DNA from: Neobacillus citreus
Lineage (GTDB): Bacteria > Bacillota > Bacilli > Bacillales > Cytobacillaceae
DNA: 64,000 bases
Assembly: GCF_018343545.2 (NCBI RefSeq)
Contig: NZ_JAGYPE020000007.1
Location: forward strand, 13,931 to 77,930
Direction: 5' to 3'
Shown here: positions 36,350-43,542 of the stretch, piece by piece
How positions within the stretch are numbered: the stretch's first letter is position 1
Layout of the letters: each line of letters opens with the position of its first letter
Translations under genes and position numbers: made by a program
The notes under the pieces: generated by a model
Seen by the model: the letters and a program-made list of their open reading frames with translations, nothing else
Told to the model about the DNA's origin: nothing
The model's database searches: none

Positions 36350-37651
36350 ATGAAAAGTTTAGATCATATATTCAAGTTAAAAGTTTCAAAAAAGTATTTA
36401 AGAAAAAAGGCAAATAAAAGAATAAAAGAAGAAAAAATAAGATTAAAGAATGTGGGGCTACTTGGTGACGCTTTAGATGAAAGAATTAAAACAATTCGCC
36501 TTACTGAGATGAAAAAGGTAGATGATGGTAGACTAACAGGATGGAGGATAATTAGAAAAAGCCAGAAGAATGATATGAGAAAATATCTTATCTATAATGG
36601 TAGATTAAAAGGTATTGTAATCCAGAAAATAAATTTCAACCTACCAAGAAGTGTAAAGACTCATGAGGATTTTACGAGGTATGTTTTAAGACAAAATTTA
36701 TTTGCTGAGATATTTACTGAATTACAGCAATATGAAGGAAAGCGTTCATTTCCATGTTTCCTATTTGCTGAAAATTGGGCTTCTATCAGTAAAGATAATA
36801 ATGGAATATTCCATTACTTTACCAATCGACCTAATGGTTCTTCGGTTAGCCTTAATGTCTTTGACCTTTTTGAAATAATATGTTCAAAGGAAGGGGAATC
36901 TTTTGCAGTTCATCGTAGAATATTAATACAAATTCTTGGGTGTTCTTACTCAGAGCATAAATGGGAAATGAAACAAATGAATAAAGTGCAAATTAATAAT
37001 GATAACATTCAGAATGCTAAAATAGACTGGCACAATCAGTACCACTCATTACTAAAGTTGACTCAAAGCTACTTGGACATCCTCTTAAAAATAATCACCC
37101 ACAGTGAAAAGCACGTAATTTCAAAACGATATTCCTATAAGAATGAATCGCTCTTCTATGTATCATCTCGATACTTAGGTGATGCTCTTAATAGAGATCC
37201 TTCAAACGTTAGACGAGCTGTTAATATGTTTGCTTGCCTCGGTCTTATAGAAAAAGTGCCACCAACTATTGAAGGCTTTCCATTGGAATTTCTCAAAAGT
37301 GCTATGAAGATTAGAGGAAATATTGACAATTACAAACTTGTTACCTTCTTCATTATCCCTCAATATACAAAAAAGCTCCTTCGAATAGCGGAAGCAAAAG
37401 CACAAAAACTCCTCAAAAATAAAATCACTAATATCACAAAATTAAATGAGAAAACGATGACTGCTGTATTTGGAGAGAACTATGCAAAGTCGGTTTACTT
37501 TGTAAAGGAGATTGATATACAGCAGTTGGTAAAGCAATCAAAAGTTGACCTTTCAAAATGCAAACAAGCTGATACATTCAGAAGCAAAAGGGAAATTGAA
37601 CGGTTAGAGTCTCAACCAGGCACTTTTGGTAATGATATGCTTCCTTTTTAG
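36350..37651 (+). CDS. Candidate plasmid replication initiator (winged-helix protein)
   Basis: A basic protein of 433 residues, not recognised by family. The N-terminus is strongly basic (KKYLRKKANKRIKEEKIR). A central segment, YVSSRYLGDALNRDPSNVRR followed by AVNMFACLGLIEKVPP, reads as a winged-helix DNA-binding domain of the kind found in plasmid Rep proteins. It lies beside a repeat-rich non-coding region and opposite a parM-parR pair, which is the main reason for the call. A transcription factor is the alternative. The ribosome site aaaggatg is 9-10 nt from the start, and a good promoter is present. Confidence 0.5.
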   Translation: MKSLDHIFKLKVSKKYLRKKANKRIKEEKIRLKNVGLLGDALDERIKTIRLTEMKKVDDGRLTGWRIIRKSQKNDMRKYLIYNGRLKGIVIQKINFNLPRSVKTHEDFTRYVLRQNLFAEIFTELQQYEGKRSFPCFLFAENWASISKDNNGIFHYFTNRPNGSSVSLNVFDLFEIICSKEGESFAVHRRILIQILGCSYSEHKWEMKQMNKVQINNDNIQNAKIDWHNQYHSLLKLTQSYLDILLKIITHSEKHVISKRYSYKNESLFYVSSRYLGDALNRDPSNVRRAVNMFACLGLIEKVPPTIEGFPLEFLKSAMKIRGNIDNYKLVTFFIIPQYTKKLLRIAEAKAQKLLKNKITNITKLNEKTMTAVFGENYAKSVYFVKEIDIQQLVKQSKVDLSKCKQADTFRSKREIERLESQPGTFGNDMLPF

Positions 37652-37762
37652 ATATGGTTAAGGCTCGAACAAGCTCCAACCAAAATGTTGTTAAAAGTAG
37701 TAGCGTTTAGCTGTAAAATATAATAGTAAACAAAACTACTATAAATAAAGGAGAAATTAAAA

Positions 37763-38521
37763 TTGAATGAATTATATCTACCGAATGGTTATGAGCATAC
37801 AAACTTCCAAAACTTCGACTTAATCTACGAGGGAATAAAAAGTAAAGGCATCTATTTACTGGAATACGATGACACTTACTTGAAAGATGCATTTGTTACC
37901 CAACTTGCAGAGAAGTTTATAAATAAAGGATCACATGTATTGATTGTTCAGAAAGAACAGCCGTCATGTTCCATGAAAGATATAATTTTGAGCCGAATGC
38001 TATTCAGACAAAATCCTCATAATTTCACTTCAATAGCTGAAATTGAACATGAAGCGGTTGAATTACTATCTTCCTCATTCCAATCCCAAGTCGATTCTCT
38101 TATTATCAATACAGAGATCGTATTCCCCCAATCTAAACAACCACATGATTGTCTTCAACTTATATCTCAATCATTAGACCAAAATCCTGAAATAAAATTT
38201 ATTATATGGGATAGCAATACAAAGTATTTTCTTTCGTCAAACCTAATTCCTGTATTATCAAGGATCACATTCAAGTATAAGATTCCCGTTCTAATCACCT
38301 CGAAAATCTCCGTTGGGAAGTTCTTCAATCAGGATGTGTTTCTTCCTGCATACCTTCCATTTTCCCTATATCTACACTCTGATCATCCAAACTTATTCTC
38401 TCGTTCAAATTTAAAAGATGTCGCTTATGAGTTTCAGCTTGACGTTAGAACTACTTCAAACAAGAAACTGCGGAGTTATTTTACTTTTCGCCCCGCAAGT
38501 GCTTATTGTCAAGAAGGTTAG
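37763..38521 (+). CDS. RecA/DnaB-fold-like hypothetical protein
   Basis: A protein of 252 residues starting at TTG after aaaggag. The order of strands (GIYLLEYDDTYLKDAFVTQL, SHVLIVQKEQPSCS, EIKFIIWDSNTKYF, KIPVLITSKISVGKF) resembles RecA-like ATPases of the DnaB type, but the Walker A glycines and lysine are missing, so it may be a non-hydrolysing relative. It follows the replication-protein candidate by 111 nt and precedes two four-helix-bundle genes in the same direction. Confidence 0.55.
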   Translation: MNELYLPNGYEHTNFQNFDLIYEGIKSKGIYLLEYDDTYLKDAFVTQLAEKFINKGSHVLIVQKEQPSCSMKDIILSRMLFRQNPHNFTSIAEIEHEAVELLSSSFQSQVDSLIINTEIVFPQSKQPHDCLQLISQSLDQNPEIKFIIWDSNTKYFLSSNLIPVLSRITFKYKIPVLITSKISVGKFFNQDVFLPAYLPFSLYLHSDHPNLFSRSNLKDVAYEFQLDVRTTSNKKLRSYFTFRPASAYCQEG

Positions 38522-38537
38522 AGGAGGAACGAAATCT

Positions 38538-39314
38538 ATGCAAGCATTGAGAAAGCAATATAATAACAATTCGAGGAAGTCGATGGTATATACAAAATCC
38601 CTTAGTTTTGCTAAGGATGTGTATGCTACTTCGGAACATTTCCCTGATTTAGTTATTCGTGAGAAGTTAAGGGAATCAGCAATTTCAATCGGAACAAATA
38701 TTGCTCAAAGTCGTGTAACAATGTATCATGCCAAGGAGTTTAACTATCTAAATGGTGCGTTATTATGCATTAGCCAATGTAGAACGCTTTTGCAATTGGC
38801 ATTAGTACGTGGGTTTCTAATGTATGAGGAATTTCAAGAGGCTGAATGCAAGGCAGTTGAACTTCTAAAAATGTCATTTACTCTGATAAAGAGGCTTGAA
38901 CAGTATGTTACAAATATAGAGGTGGAAAAGTGGATGGTAGAGGACTTTCGTCAATCCCACTTGTATAATCGCTCCATCGACCTAATGCAAACTATTTATT
39001 GGTTGGTAGATAGTGTAGATTTCGAAATCAATTATGAAATAGCAGAGGAAGCATATCGACTGGCAATAAATAACCCACTATTCATAGCAACTGGTATAGG
39101 TCAATTGAACGTTAAAGTAAGGATTAAAAAATTCAATGAAGCAAAGGACAATTTGGGAAAATTGAGCAGGTACTTGCGACAATTCAACAAAACAGCCTGT
39201 AACAATAGAGCAGAGTTGAAAGCCATTGAAGAGTGTAGGATTCAAGTAGTGAAATTATTAAACAGTTATTTTGGGCGATTGAAAAGCTCGAACACAATAG
39301 AGCAAGTCAAGTAG
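38538..39314 (+). CDS. Duplicated four-helix-bundle protein (23S-IVP/Avd-like)
   Basis: A protein of 258 residues. The first half matches the four-helix-bundle family: VYTKSLSFAKDVYATSEHFP, REKLRESAISIGTNIAQSRV, and YLNGALLCISQCRTLLQLAL. The second half (from about residue 135) repeats the helical pattern in diverged form (NRSIDLMQTIYWLVDS). Single-domain relatives include 23S rRNA intervening-sequence proteins and Avd of diversity-generating retroelements; no reverse transcriptase is present here. The start at 38538 has agaggagg upstream, and the frame overlapping the previous gene is not used. Likely cotranscribed with the RecA-like gene. Confidence 0.7.
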   Translation: MQALRKQYNNNSRKSMVYTKSLSFAKDVYATSEHFPDLVIREKLRESAISIGTNIAQSRVTMYHAKEFNYLNGALLCISQCRTLLQLALVRGFLMYEEFQEAECKAVELLKMSFTLIKRLEQYVTNIEVEKWMVEDFRQSHLYNRSIDLMQTIYWLVDSVDFEINYEIAEEAYRLAINNPLFIATGIGQLNVKVRIKKFNEAKDNLGKLSRYLRQFNKTACNNRAELKAIEECRIQVVKLLNSYFGRLKSSNTIEQVK

Positions 39315-39476
39315 ATTCAAAACTTGATAATTGCTATACCATTATATTAGTTGATGGTCTTCGAATATCCCCAATAAAAATCCTCTAAATTATCAACCCC
39401 AGTTAAGTGATACTCTCTAAATGAATCACAATTTCAGCGTTGACTAAGAGCCAATATTATTTGTAAGGAGATTTAT

Positions 39477-40244
39477 ATGTTAGCAATAAAGGAGTATATT
39501 GGAAACTTTCGAGATTTGATTGTCTATAAAAAGGCACTTCTGCTCCGAAAGGAAATCTATACAATGATTAAGACTTTGAAATCTTCCGATAGGTTTATAA
39601 AGAATTCGTTGAAAAAAGCGAGTTGTGCAGTTGTTGCAAATATAGCGGAAGGAAATGGGAACTATTATTATGGTAGAGAGTATGACCATTTAGATATTGC
39701 AATGTGTAAGTTAGAAAAATGCCAGTCCTTGATGGATATATTGTTTATACAAGAGAAGTTAGTGGCAGAAAAATATAATAGATTTCAAGCTCATACAAAA
39801 GAAATTGCAAGAATGATAAATGCTTTAATGAAAAGAAATGAACCTTATCTATCATCTGAATTTAAGCCAGTTTCAAGGTGTTCAATTAGCTTGGACAAGA
39901 TTACAAGCCAAGAAGACACTTTTGATAGAGTAAAGGTATTTAGAAATGCTATTAAAAAGATGGCAGGAAGACTCCCTAAAGAAGAGTCGAGTAACTTATT
40001 CGATCAATTAAATAGGGCAGTTGATAGCGTCTATAACAATTTCACCAAATCAAATGGTGCAAATTCAGGTAGGCGGTTTCAAAAATTAAATTATTCGATT
40101 GGAAGTCTATCCGAGATTCGCTCTTTTTTGGACATCGTGGTAATGGAGAATTTCATCACAAAATCTGAATACGTTCATTTGGATGAAGAAGCTGGGGAGA
40201 TTCAACTGGAATTTGTAAAGAGATGCAACAATTTAATTGTTTAA
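39477..40244 (+). CDS. Second duplicated four-helix-bundle protein
   Basis: A protein of 255 residues. The N-terminal domain is a clearer four-helix bundle than its neighbour's: FRDLIVYKKALLLRKEIYTM, KNSLKKASCAVVANIAEGNG and YDHLDIAMCKLEKCQSLMDI. The C-terminal domain repeats the design: DRVKVFRNAIKKMAGRLPKE, LFDQLNRAVDSVYNNFTKSN and FQKLNYSIGSLSEIRSFLDI. Two adjacent genes with the same internal duplication suggest that they form a heteromeric scaffold. The ribosome site aaggag precedes the ATG. The function is unknown. Confidence 0.7.
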   Translation: MLAIKEYIGNFRDLIVYKKALLLRKEIYTMIKTLKSSDRFIKNSLKKASCAVVANIAEGNGNYYYGREYDHLDIAMCKLEKCQSLMDILFIQEKLVAEKYNRFQAHTKEIARMINALMKRNEPYLSSEFKPVSRCSISLDKITSQEDTFDRVKVFRNAIKKMAGRLPKEESSNLFDQLNRAVDSVYNNFTKSNGANSGRRFQKLNYSIGSLSEIRSFLDIVVMENFITKSEYVHLDEEAGEIQLEFVKRCNNLIV

Positions 40245-40509
40245 TATGAGGTAAGTTAGTTGAACCTGCCCCGTTTTAGGAGCCGTATTTAAAAGGCATG
40301 ATGGTGACGGGAATCTGTATGGTAAGGTGTTTGTTAATAAAGGATGCTATTAGAAATAGATTGTACATTAAATTTTATAGATGAATCAAAAGATTTATCA
40401 CCTGAATTACTGTTTCGTTAGCCAAAACCAGGTAACAACAGGTATTAGTTATAAATGAAAGACAGCGATAGTCAGATATGAAATCAATATTTTAAAGGAG
40501 GAATAGTAA

Positions 40510-40923
40510 ATGAAAACAATTATTAGATTTCCAGATGGTCAACAAATTATCGGAGAACCAGAATCAATATTAGAGGTAATTGCAGTATCCCAAATGTATT
40601 ATGTAGGTGAACTTTATAAATTTTTTGTAGATACAATTAAAGGAGATTATGAAGGAATCGAAGGTTTCATTGAATCCGATGGTGAACACCCGAAATACAA
40701 AATAGAATTTTCCTTTGATAAAAAGGAGGATAGAGATTTATACCTTTTACTAAATAGTAAACTATATTTGGAAGATCACGTTAAGATAGTGGAAAATTTA
40801 TTAACGAATGCTGTGAAAATAAACCATTTGTCGAAAAAGAAATTCGAAGCGGCTATGAAATCCTTGAAACCTGTTCAAGTAGAATTGGATCGAATAAATG
40901 AAATGATTTCAAAATCCTCATAA
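40510..40923 (+). CDS. Hypothetical protein
   Basis: A protein of 137 residues starting MKTIIRFPDGQQIIGEPESI, alpha/beta then helical (DHVKIVENLLTNAVKINHLS). No known motif. The ribosome site aaaggagg is strong. The 265-bp gap before it contains only a possible coding remnant (GAVFKRHDGDGNLYGKVFV, from about 40279) with no start. It is probably a plasmid accessory gene. Confidence 0.65.
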   Translation: MKTIIRFPDGQQIIGEPESILEVIAVSQMYYVGELYKFFVDTIKGDYEGIEGFIESDGEHPKYKIEFSFDKKEDRDLYLLLNSKLYLEDHVKIVENLLTNAVKINHLSKKKFEAAMKSLKPVQVELDRINEMISKSS

Positions 40924-41057
40924 AAATCCTCAATAGCCCCTAATAAGAAGAAGCCTATTCATAATAAAATATCCTGCTGTTCTTAGATTCGCAATATATT
41001 GAAACTGTCTACAGAAATAAGAATTATGTACAAGGTTTATCCAAATAGAATATATCA

Positions 41058-41114
41058 ATATGCCTCGGCATTATGCAATCTCACATTGCATAATGCCGAG
41101 GCATATATTATAAT
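41058..41114 (+). promoter_or_regulatory. 22-bp palindrome overlapping a promoter
   Basis: The arms at 41058-41079 and 41085-41106 are perfectly complementary (22 bp, 5-nt spacer; core atgcctcggcattatgcaat). The right arm contains a -35-like TTGCAT (41086-41091); TATAAT follows at 41109-41114 with a 17-bp spacer. A repressor bound here would block transcription of the HTH gene at 41138, so autoregulation is likely. In RNA or single-stranded DNA it would make a very stable hairpin. Confidence 0.75.
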
Positions 41115-41137
41115 TTGTTTAACGGAGGTGGAAAATC

Positions 41138-41437
41138 ATGGGTTCACCACAACTAAAAGAAAAAGATGCGGAGTTAGTAATAAAGAATCTAAAACTTCTA
41201 CGTCAGACTATGAAATGGACACAAGAAGATTTGGCAAAAAGAGTTGGTGTTACAAGACAAACCATCACGGCCATAGAAAGTGGCAAAATGATTCCATCTA
41301 AAACGTTAGCACTCGCTATTTTAGGTATATTTACTTCTTTGGCTCTTCTTCCAACTGTGGGTGTAGTAGTGAAAGCAGTATTGGATTCAACTAAATTGAA
41401 TGACTTATGGAAGAAAGTTATCAAAGGAGAGGAATAG
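41138..41437 (+). CDS. XRE-type regulator with C-terminal membrane segment
   Basis: A protein of 99 residues. An N-terminal helix-turn-helix (VIKNLKLLRQTMKWTQEDLA, then KRVGVTRQTITAIESGKMIP, residues about 13-53) is followed by a hydrophobic stretch (LALAILGIFTSLALLPTVGVVV), giving a membrane-tethered repressor. The ribosome site ggaggtgg is strong. It is 2 nt from the next small membrane protein gene in an operon under the palindromic promoter. Confidence 0.8.
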   Translation: MGSPQLKEKDAELVIKNLKLLRQTMKWTQEDLAKRVGVTRQTITAIESGKMIPSKTLALAILGIFTSLALLPTVGVVVKAVLDSTKLNDLWKKVIKGEE

Positions 41438-41439
41438 TA

Positions 41440-41667
41440 ATGGAGAAGAATAATCAAGAAAAAGATCGAGTAAAAGTTGGGTTTGGTAAATTTAGTTTTG
41501 AAATGAGTGGAGACTTTGTAAAAGAAAACGGTAAAATTTTATCAATTGGTGCTGTTGCCTGTGGGATTATTTTTGTATCAGGTATTACATATGCAGTTAC
41601 TAAGAATGGGGAAGTTGCTAAAGAAGTTGCAGATAAAGTAACAAAACTCATACCGAAGTCAGCGTAA
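41440..41667 (+). CDS. Small single-pass membrane protein, partner of the HTH gene
   Basis: A protein of 75 residues with a polar N-terminal half (DRVKVGFGKFSFEMSGDFVK), one membrane helix (residues about 34-52, ILSIGAVACGIIFVSGITYA) and an amphipathic C-terminus (VAKEVADKVTKLIP). The start at 41440 follows aaaggagagg; the earlier in-frame codon lacks a site. Pairing with a membrane-bound repressor recalls toxin/antitoxin or surface-exclusion modules. The function is unknown. A terminator follows. Confidence 0.6.
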   Translation: MEKNNQEKDRVKVGFGKFSFEMSGDFVKENGKILSIGAVACGIIFVSGITYAVTKNGEVAKEVADKVTKLIPKSA

Positions 41668-41683
41668 TATCCTTAAATAGTTT

Positions 41684-41720
41684 AAGCACTCTTTTTTCCA
41701 AAGAGTGCTTTTAGTCTTTT
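41684..41720 (+). terminator. Rho-independent terminator
   Basis: Stem aagcactctt / aagagtgctt with a 7-nt loop and a T-rich tail. Confidence 0.88.
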
Positions 41721-41892
41721 TCCATTGTAAGCTAAAATCAAAATCCTCTATGCATACAGCCAAATCAAACAGATCCAATGGGGAGGTCTGCGATTTTTTG
41801 TAATCGGGATAGTCACAAAATCATACGATTGGGGAGTATGAAAATAAGCATCCCAAAACCTCTAATTTATAATTTAGGAATGTTACAGGCCC

Positions 41893-41940
41893 TTCACATA
41901 CGTTTTGAAACGTCTTATAATGATCATATACAAACGTACA
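41893..41940 (+). promoter_or_regulatory. Promoter and possible res site of the resolvase
   Basis: TTCACA (41893-41898), 17-bp spacer, TATAAT (41916-41921). The spacer holds the palindrome acgttttgaaacgt (41900-41913). The half-site tacgttt recurs inverted as caaacgta at 41931-41938. Paired inverted half-sites next to a serine resolvase gene are what a res/crossover site looks like, and the overlap with the promoter would give autoregulation. Confidence 0.6.
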
Positions 41941-41960
41941 TTCGCAAGGAGGGGATTGTT

Positions 41961-42539
41961 ATAAAAATTGGATATTGTCGGGTTTCGTCTTTGTCGCAAA
42001 ATCCTGCAAGGCAGATTAAAGCACTTGAAGAACAAGGTGTAGAGAAATGCTTTATTGAAAAGTTAAGTGGTAAGGATAAAAATAGACCGAAATTGCAAGA
42101 AATGATGAACTTTATTAGAGAAGGAGATACTCTGGTAGTCGAGTCTATATCAAGACTTGCTCGCAATACGAAAGATTTTCTGGAAATTGTCAACGATTTA
42201 ACAGATCGAGGGGTAGAAGTAGTAAGTTTAAAAGAAAGCATAGACACCTCAACTCCCCAGGGGAAATTCATATGCACCATATTTGGAGCCTTGTATGAAC
42301 TCGAACGGGAAAGTATTAAACAACGGCAAATGGAGGGAATTACCATAGCCAAAGAGAAAGGAGTTGCTTTTGGAAGACCGCCTATTCAAATTGATGACAA
42401 CTTTATGCGGGAATACAAGCGTTGGAAAGAGAGAAAACAAACAGCGGTTCAAACTTATAAGAAGTTAAATATATCCCGCACATCTTTTTATCGGAAAGTT
42501 CAACAAATTGAAAGGGATAAGGATGTAGTAGAAAGTTAG
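41961..42539 (+). CDS. Serine resolvase (resolvase/invertase family)
   Basis: A small serine recombinase of about 192 residues. Catalytic-domain motifs: KIGYCRVSSLSQNPARQIKA with the nucleophilic Ser, then VVESISRLARNTKDFL (conserved S-x-x-R-x-x-R), and a long ELERESIKQRQMEGI helix leading to a C-terminal HTH (YKKLNISRTSFYRKV). It would resolve cointegrates at res. The start is odd: the promoter's likely transcript begins near 41928, aaggagggg stands at 41946-41954, and the codon at the correct distance is ATA (41961). The nearest in-frame ATG (41838) lies upstream of the promoter. Either ATA is used or the start is mutated. It lies directly upstream of tnsA. Confidence 0.8.
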   Translation: MKIGYCRVSSLSQNPARQIKALEEQGVEKCFIEKLSGKDKNRPKLQEMMNFIREGDTLVVESISRLARNTKDFLEIVNDLTDRGVEVVSLKESIDTSTPQGKFICTIFGALYELERESIKQRQMEGITIAKEKGVAFGRPPIQIDDNFMREYKRWKERKQTAVQTYKKLNISRTSFYRKVQQIERDKDVVES

Positions 42540-42604
42540 TCTTGTTTGAGTTACTTCTATTATATAGCTTTAGCTTGTTCACAATAGAAAGGAGAATAAA
42601 AACA

Positions 42605-42649
42605 TTGAATGAAAATTTGAATAACATGAAAAAAGCCACGATTTCTTAG
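42605..42649 (+). CDS. 14-residue leader-type ORF before tnsA
   Basis: A TTG-started ORF (LNENLNNMKKATIS) with an aaaggag ribosome site. Its last 6 codons form the left arm of a long hairpin that ends just before tnsA, so it may act as a leader peptide or be incidental. Confidence 0.35.
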   Translation: MNENLNNMKKATIS

Positions 42650-42703
42650 GCAAAACCTCAAAAAAAAACTTTGGGTGTTGCCTAAAAAGAAATCGTGGCT
42701 TTT
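42631..42703 (+). terminator. Long hairpin (terminator or attenuator) before tnsA
   Basis: A 17-bp perfect outer stem (aaaagccacgatttctt at 42631-42647 with its complement at 42687-42703) plus an inner aggcaa / ttgcct pair, followed by a short ttttg tract on the plus strand. It lies between the resolvase and tnsA. It could terminate resolvase transcription and limit transposase expression. Confidence 0.7.
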
Positions 42704-42732
42704 GCTTTGCCCAGAGTGAATGAGGTGGATTA

Positions 42733-43527
42733 ATGGTTCAAGATAATTGTAGTCCCAAAACAAAAAGGTTAATAGCTGATGGTCGTGGACAAGGGCTTGG
42801 TAAGGACTATCAACCTTGGACAAAAACTCATGAATATTCTTCTAAAGGAAGGGCAACCCGAATTCTTGGAATCAAGACTGGGAGAATTCATCATCTGCAA
42901 TCTGATAACCAATATAGAGCTTTTTTAACATTTGAATATTGTGGGAAAGTTGTGGATATCAGGGAGACCTATCCACTTTTAGATGTATTAGAAGTAATAG
43001 ATGATAAAGATGATTTACGGTTCGATAAGTTTCAGGATAAAGAGACCAAGGAACTGTACGTAATTACTACTAACTTTGTATTAACAGTACGAGAGCCAAA
43101 TGGAACCGAAAAGTATGTTGCAAGAACAATTAAAAATACGTCTGAGCTAAAAAGAAAAATAACTATAGAAAAACTGGAAATAGAAAGACGTTATTGGTCT
43201 CAAAAGGGAATTGACTGGAAGGTAATAACTGAGAAGCAACTACCTCGTCAACTTGCAAAAAACATTGAATGGGTAAGAGAAACACTGTTAGAAGGAAGTG
43301 AGGAAGAATTAAATAAAGAGAAGCTATCGATAATGTTACTCAAACATCTGTTAGAAAATGATGAACAATCAATAATAGAATTACTAAAGCTCTTTGAAAG
43401 AGCGGAAGGATTGAAGAAAGGATCAGCTCTATTCTTATTTAGATATTTATTAGCAAAAAAGGAATTAAAGATTGATATGAGTAAAGTAATTGATTTATCA
43501 ACAAGCGTTAGAAATCTCATTTTGTAA
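42733..43527 (+). CDS. tnsA: TnsA-like Tn7-family endonuclease, probably catalytically inactive
   Basis: A protein of 264 residues of the TnsA type: an N-terminal PD-(D/E)XK domain (about 40-140) and a C-terminal helix-rich TnsA_C domain (KITIEKLEIERRYWSQKGID). In TnsA the catalytic triad is Glu, Asp, Lys. Here the Glu position reads HHLQSDNQYRAFL (Q60), the Asp position reads VITTNFVLT (N114), and only the Lys (RTIK, K134) remains. Both acids have become amides, so 5'-end cleavage is probably lost and transposition would be replicative. The alignment is by eye from memory of the family. First gene of a four-gene operon, with a gaggtgg ribosome site. Confidence 0.88.
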   Translation: MVQDNCSPKTKRLIADGRGQGLGKDYQPWTKTHEYSSKGRATRILGIKTGRIHHLQSDNQYRAFLTFEYCGKVVDIRETYPLLDVLEVIDDKDDLRFDKFQDKETKELYVITTNFVLTVREPNGTEKYVARTIKNTSELKRKITIEKLEIERRYWSQKGIDWKVITEKQLPRQLAKNIEWVRETLLEGSEEELNKEKLSIMLLKHLLENDEQSIIELLKLFERAEGLKKGSALFLFRYLLAKKELKIDMSKVIDLSTSVRNLIL

Positions 43528-43542
43528 TTTGGCGGTGATGGA

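Noticed and set aside
38538..40244. Diversity-generating retroelement or retron
   Set aside because: The four-helix-bundle genes resemble Avd, but no reverse transcriptase or template/variable repeat pair is visible.
41838..41960. ATG at 41838 as resolvase start
   Set aside because: It lies upstream of the best promoter, its ggggag is only 1 nt from the ATG, and the N-terminal extension is not resolvase-like.
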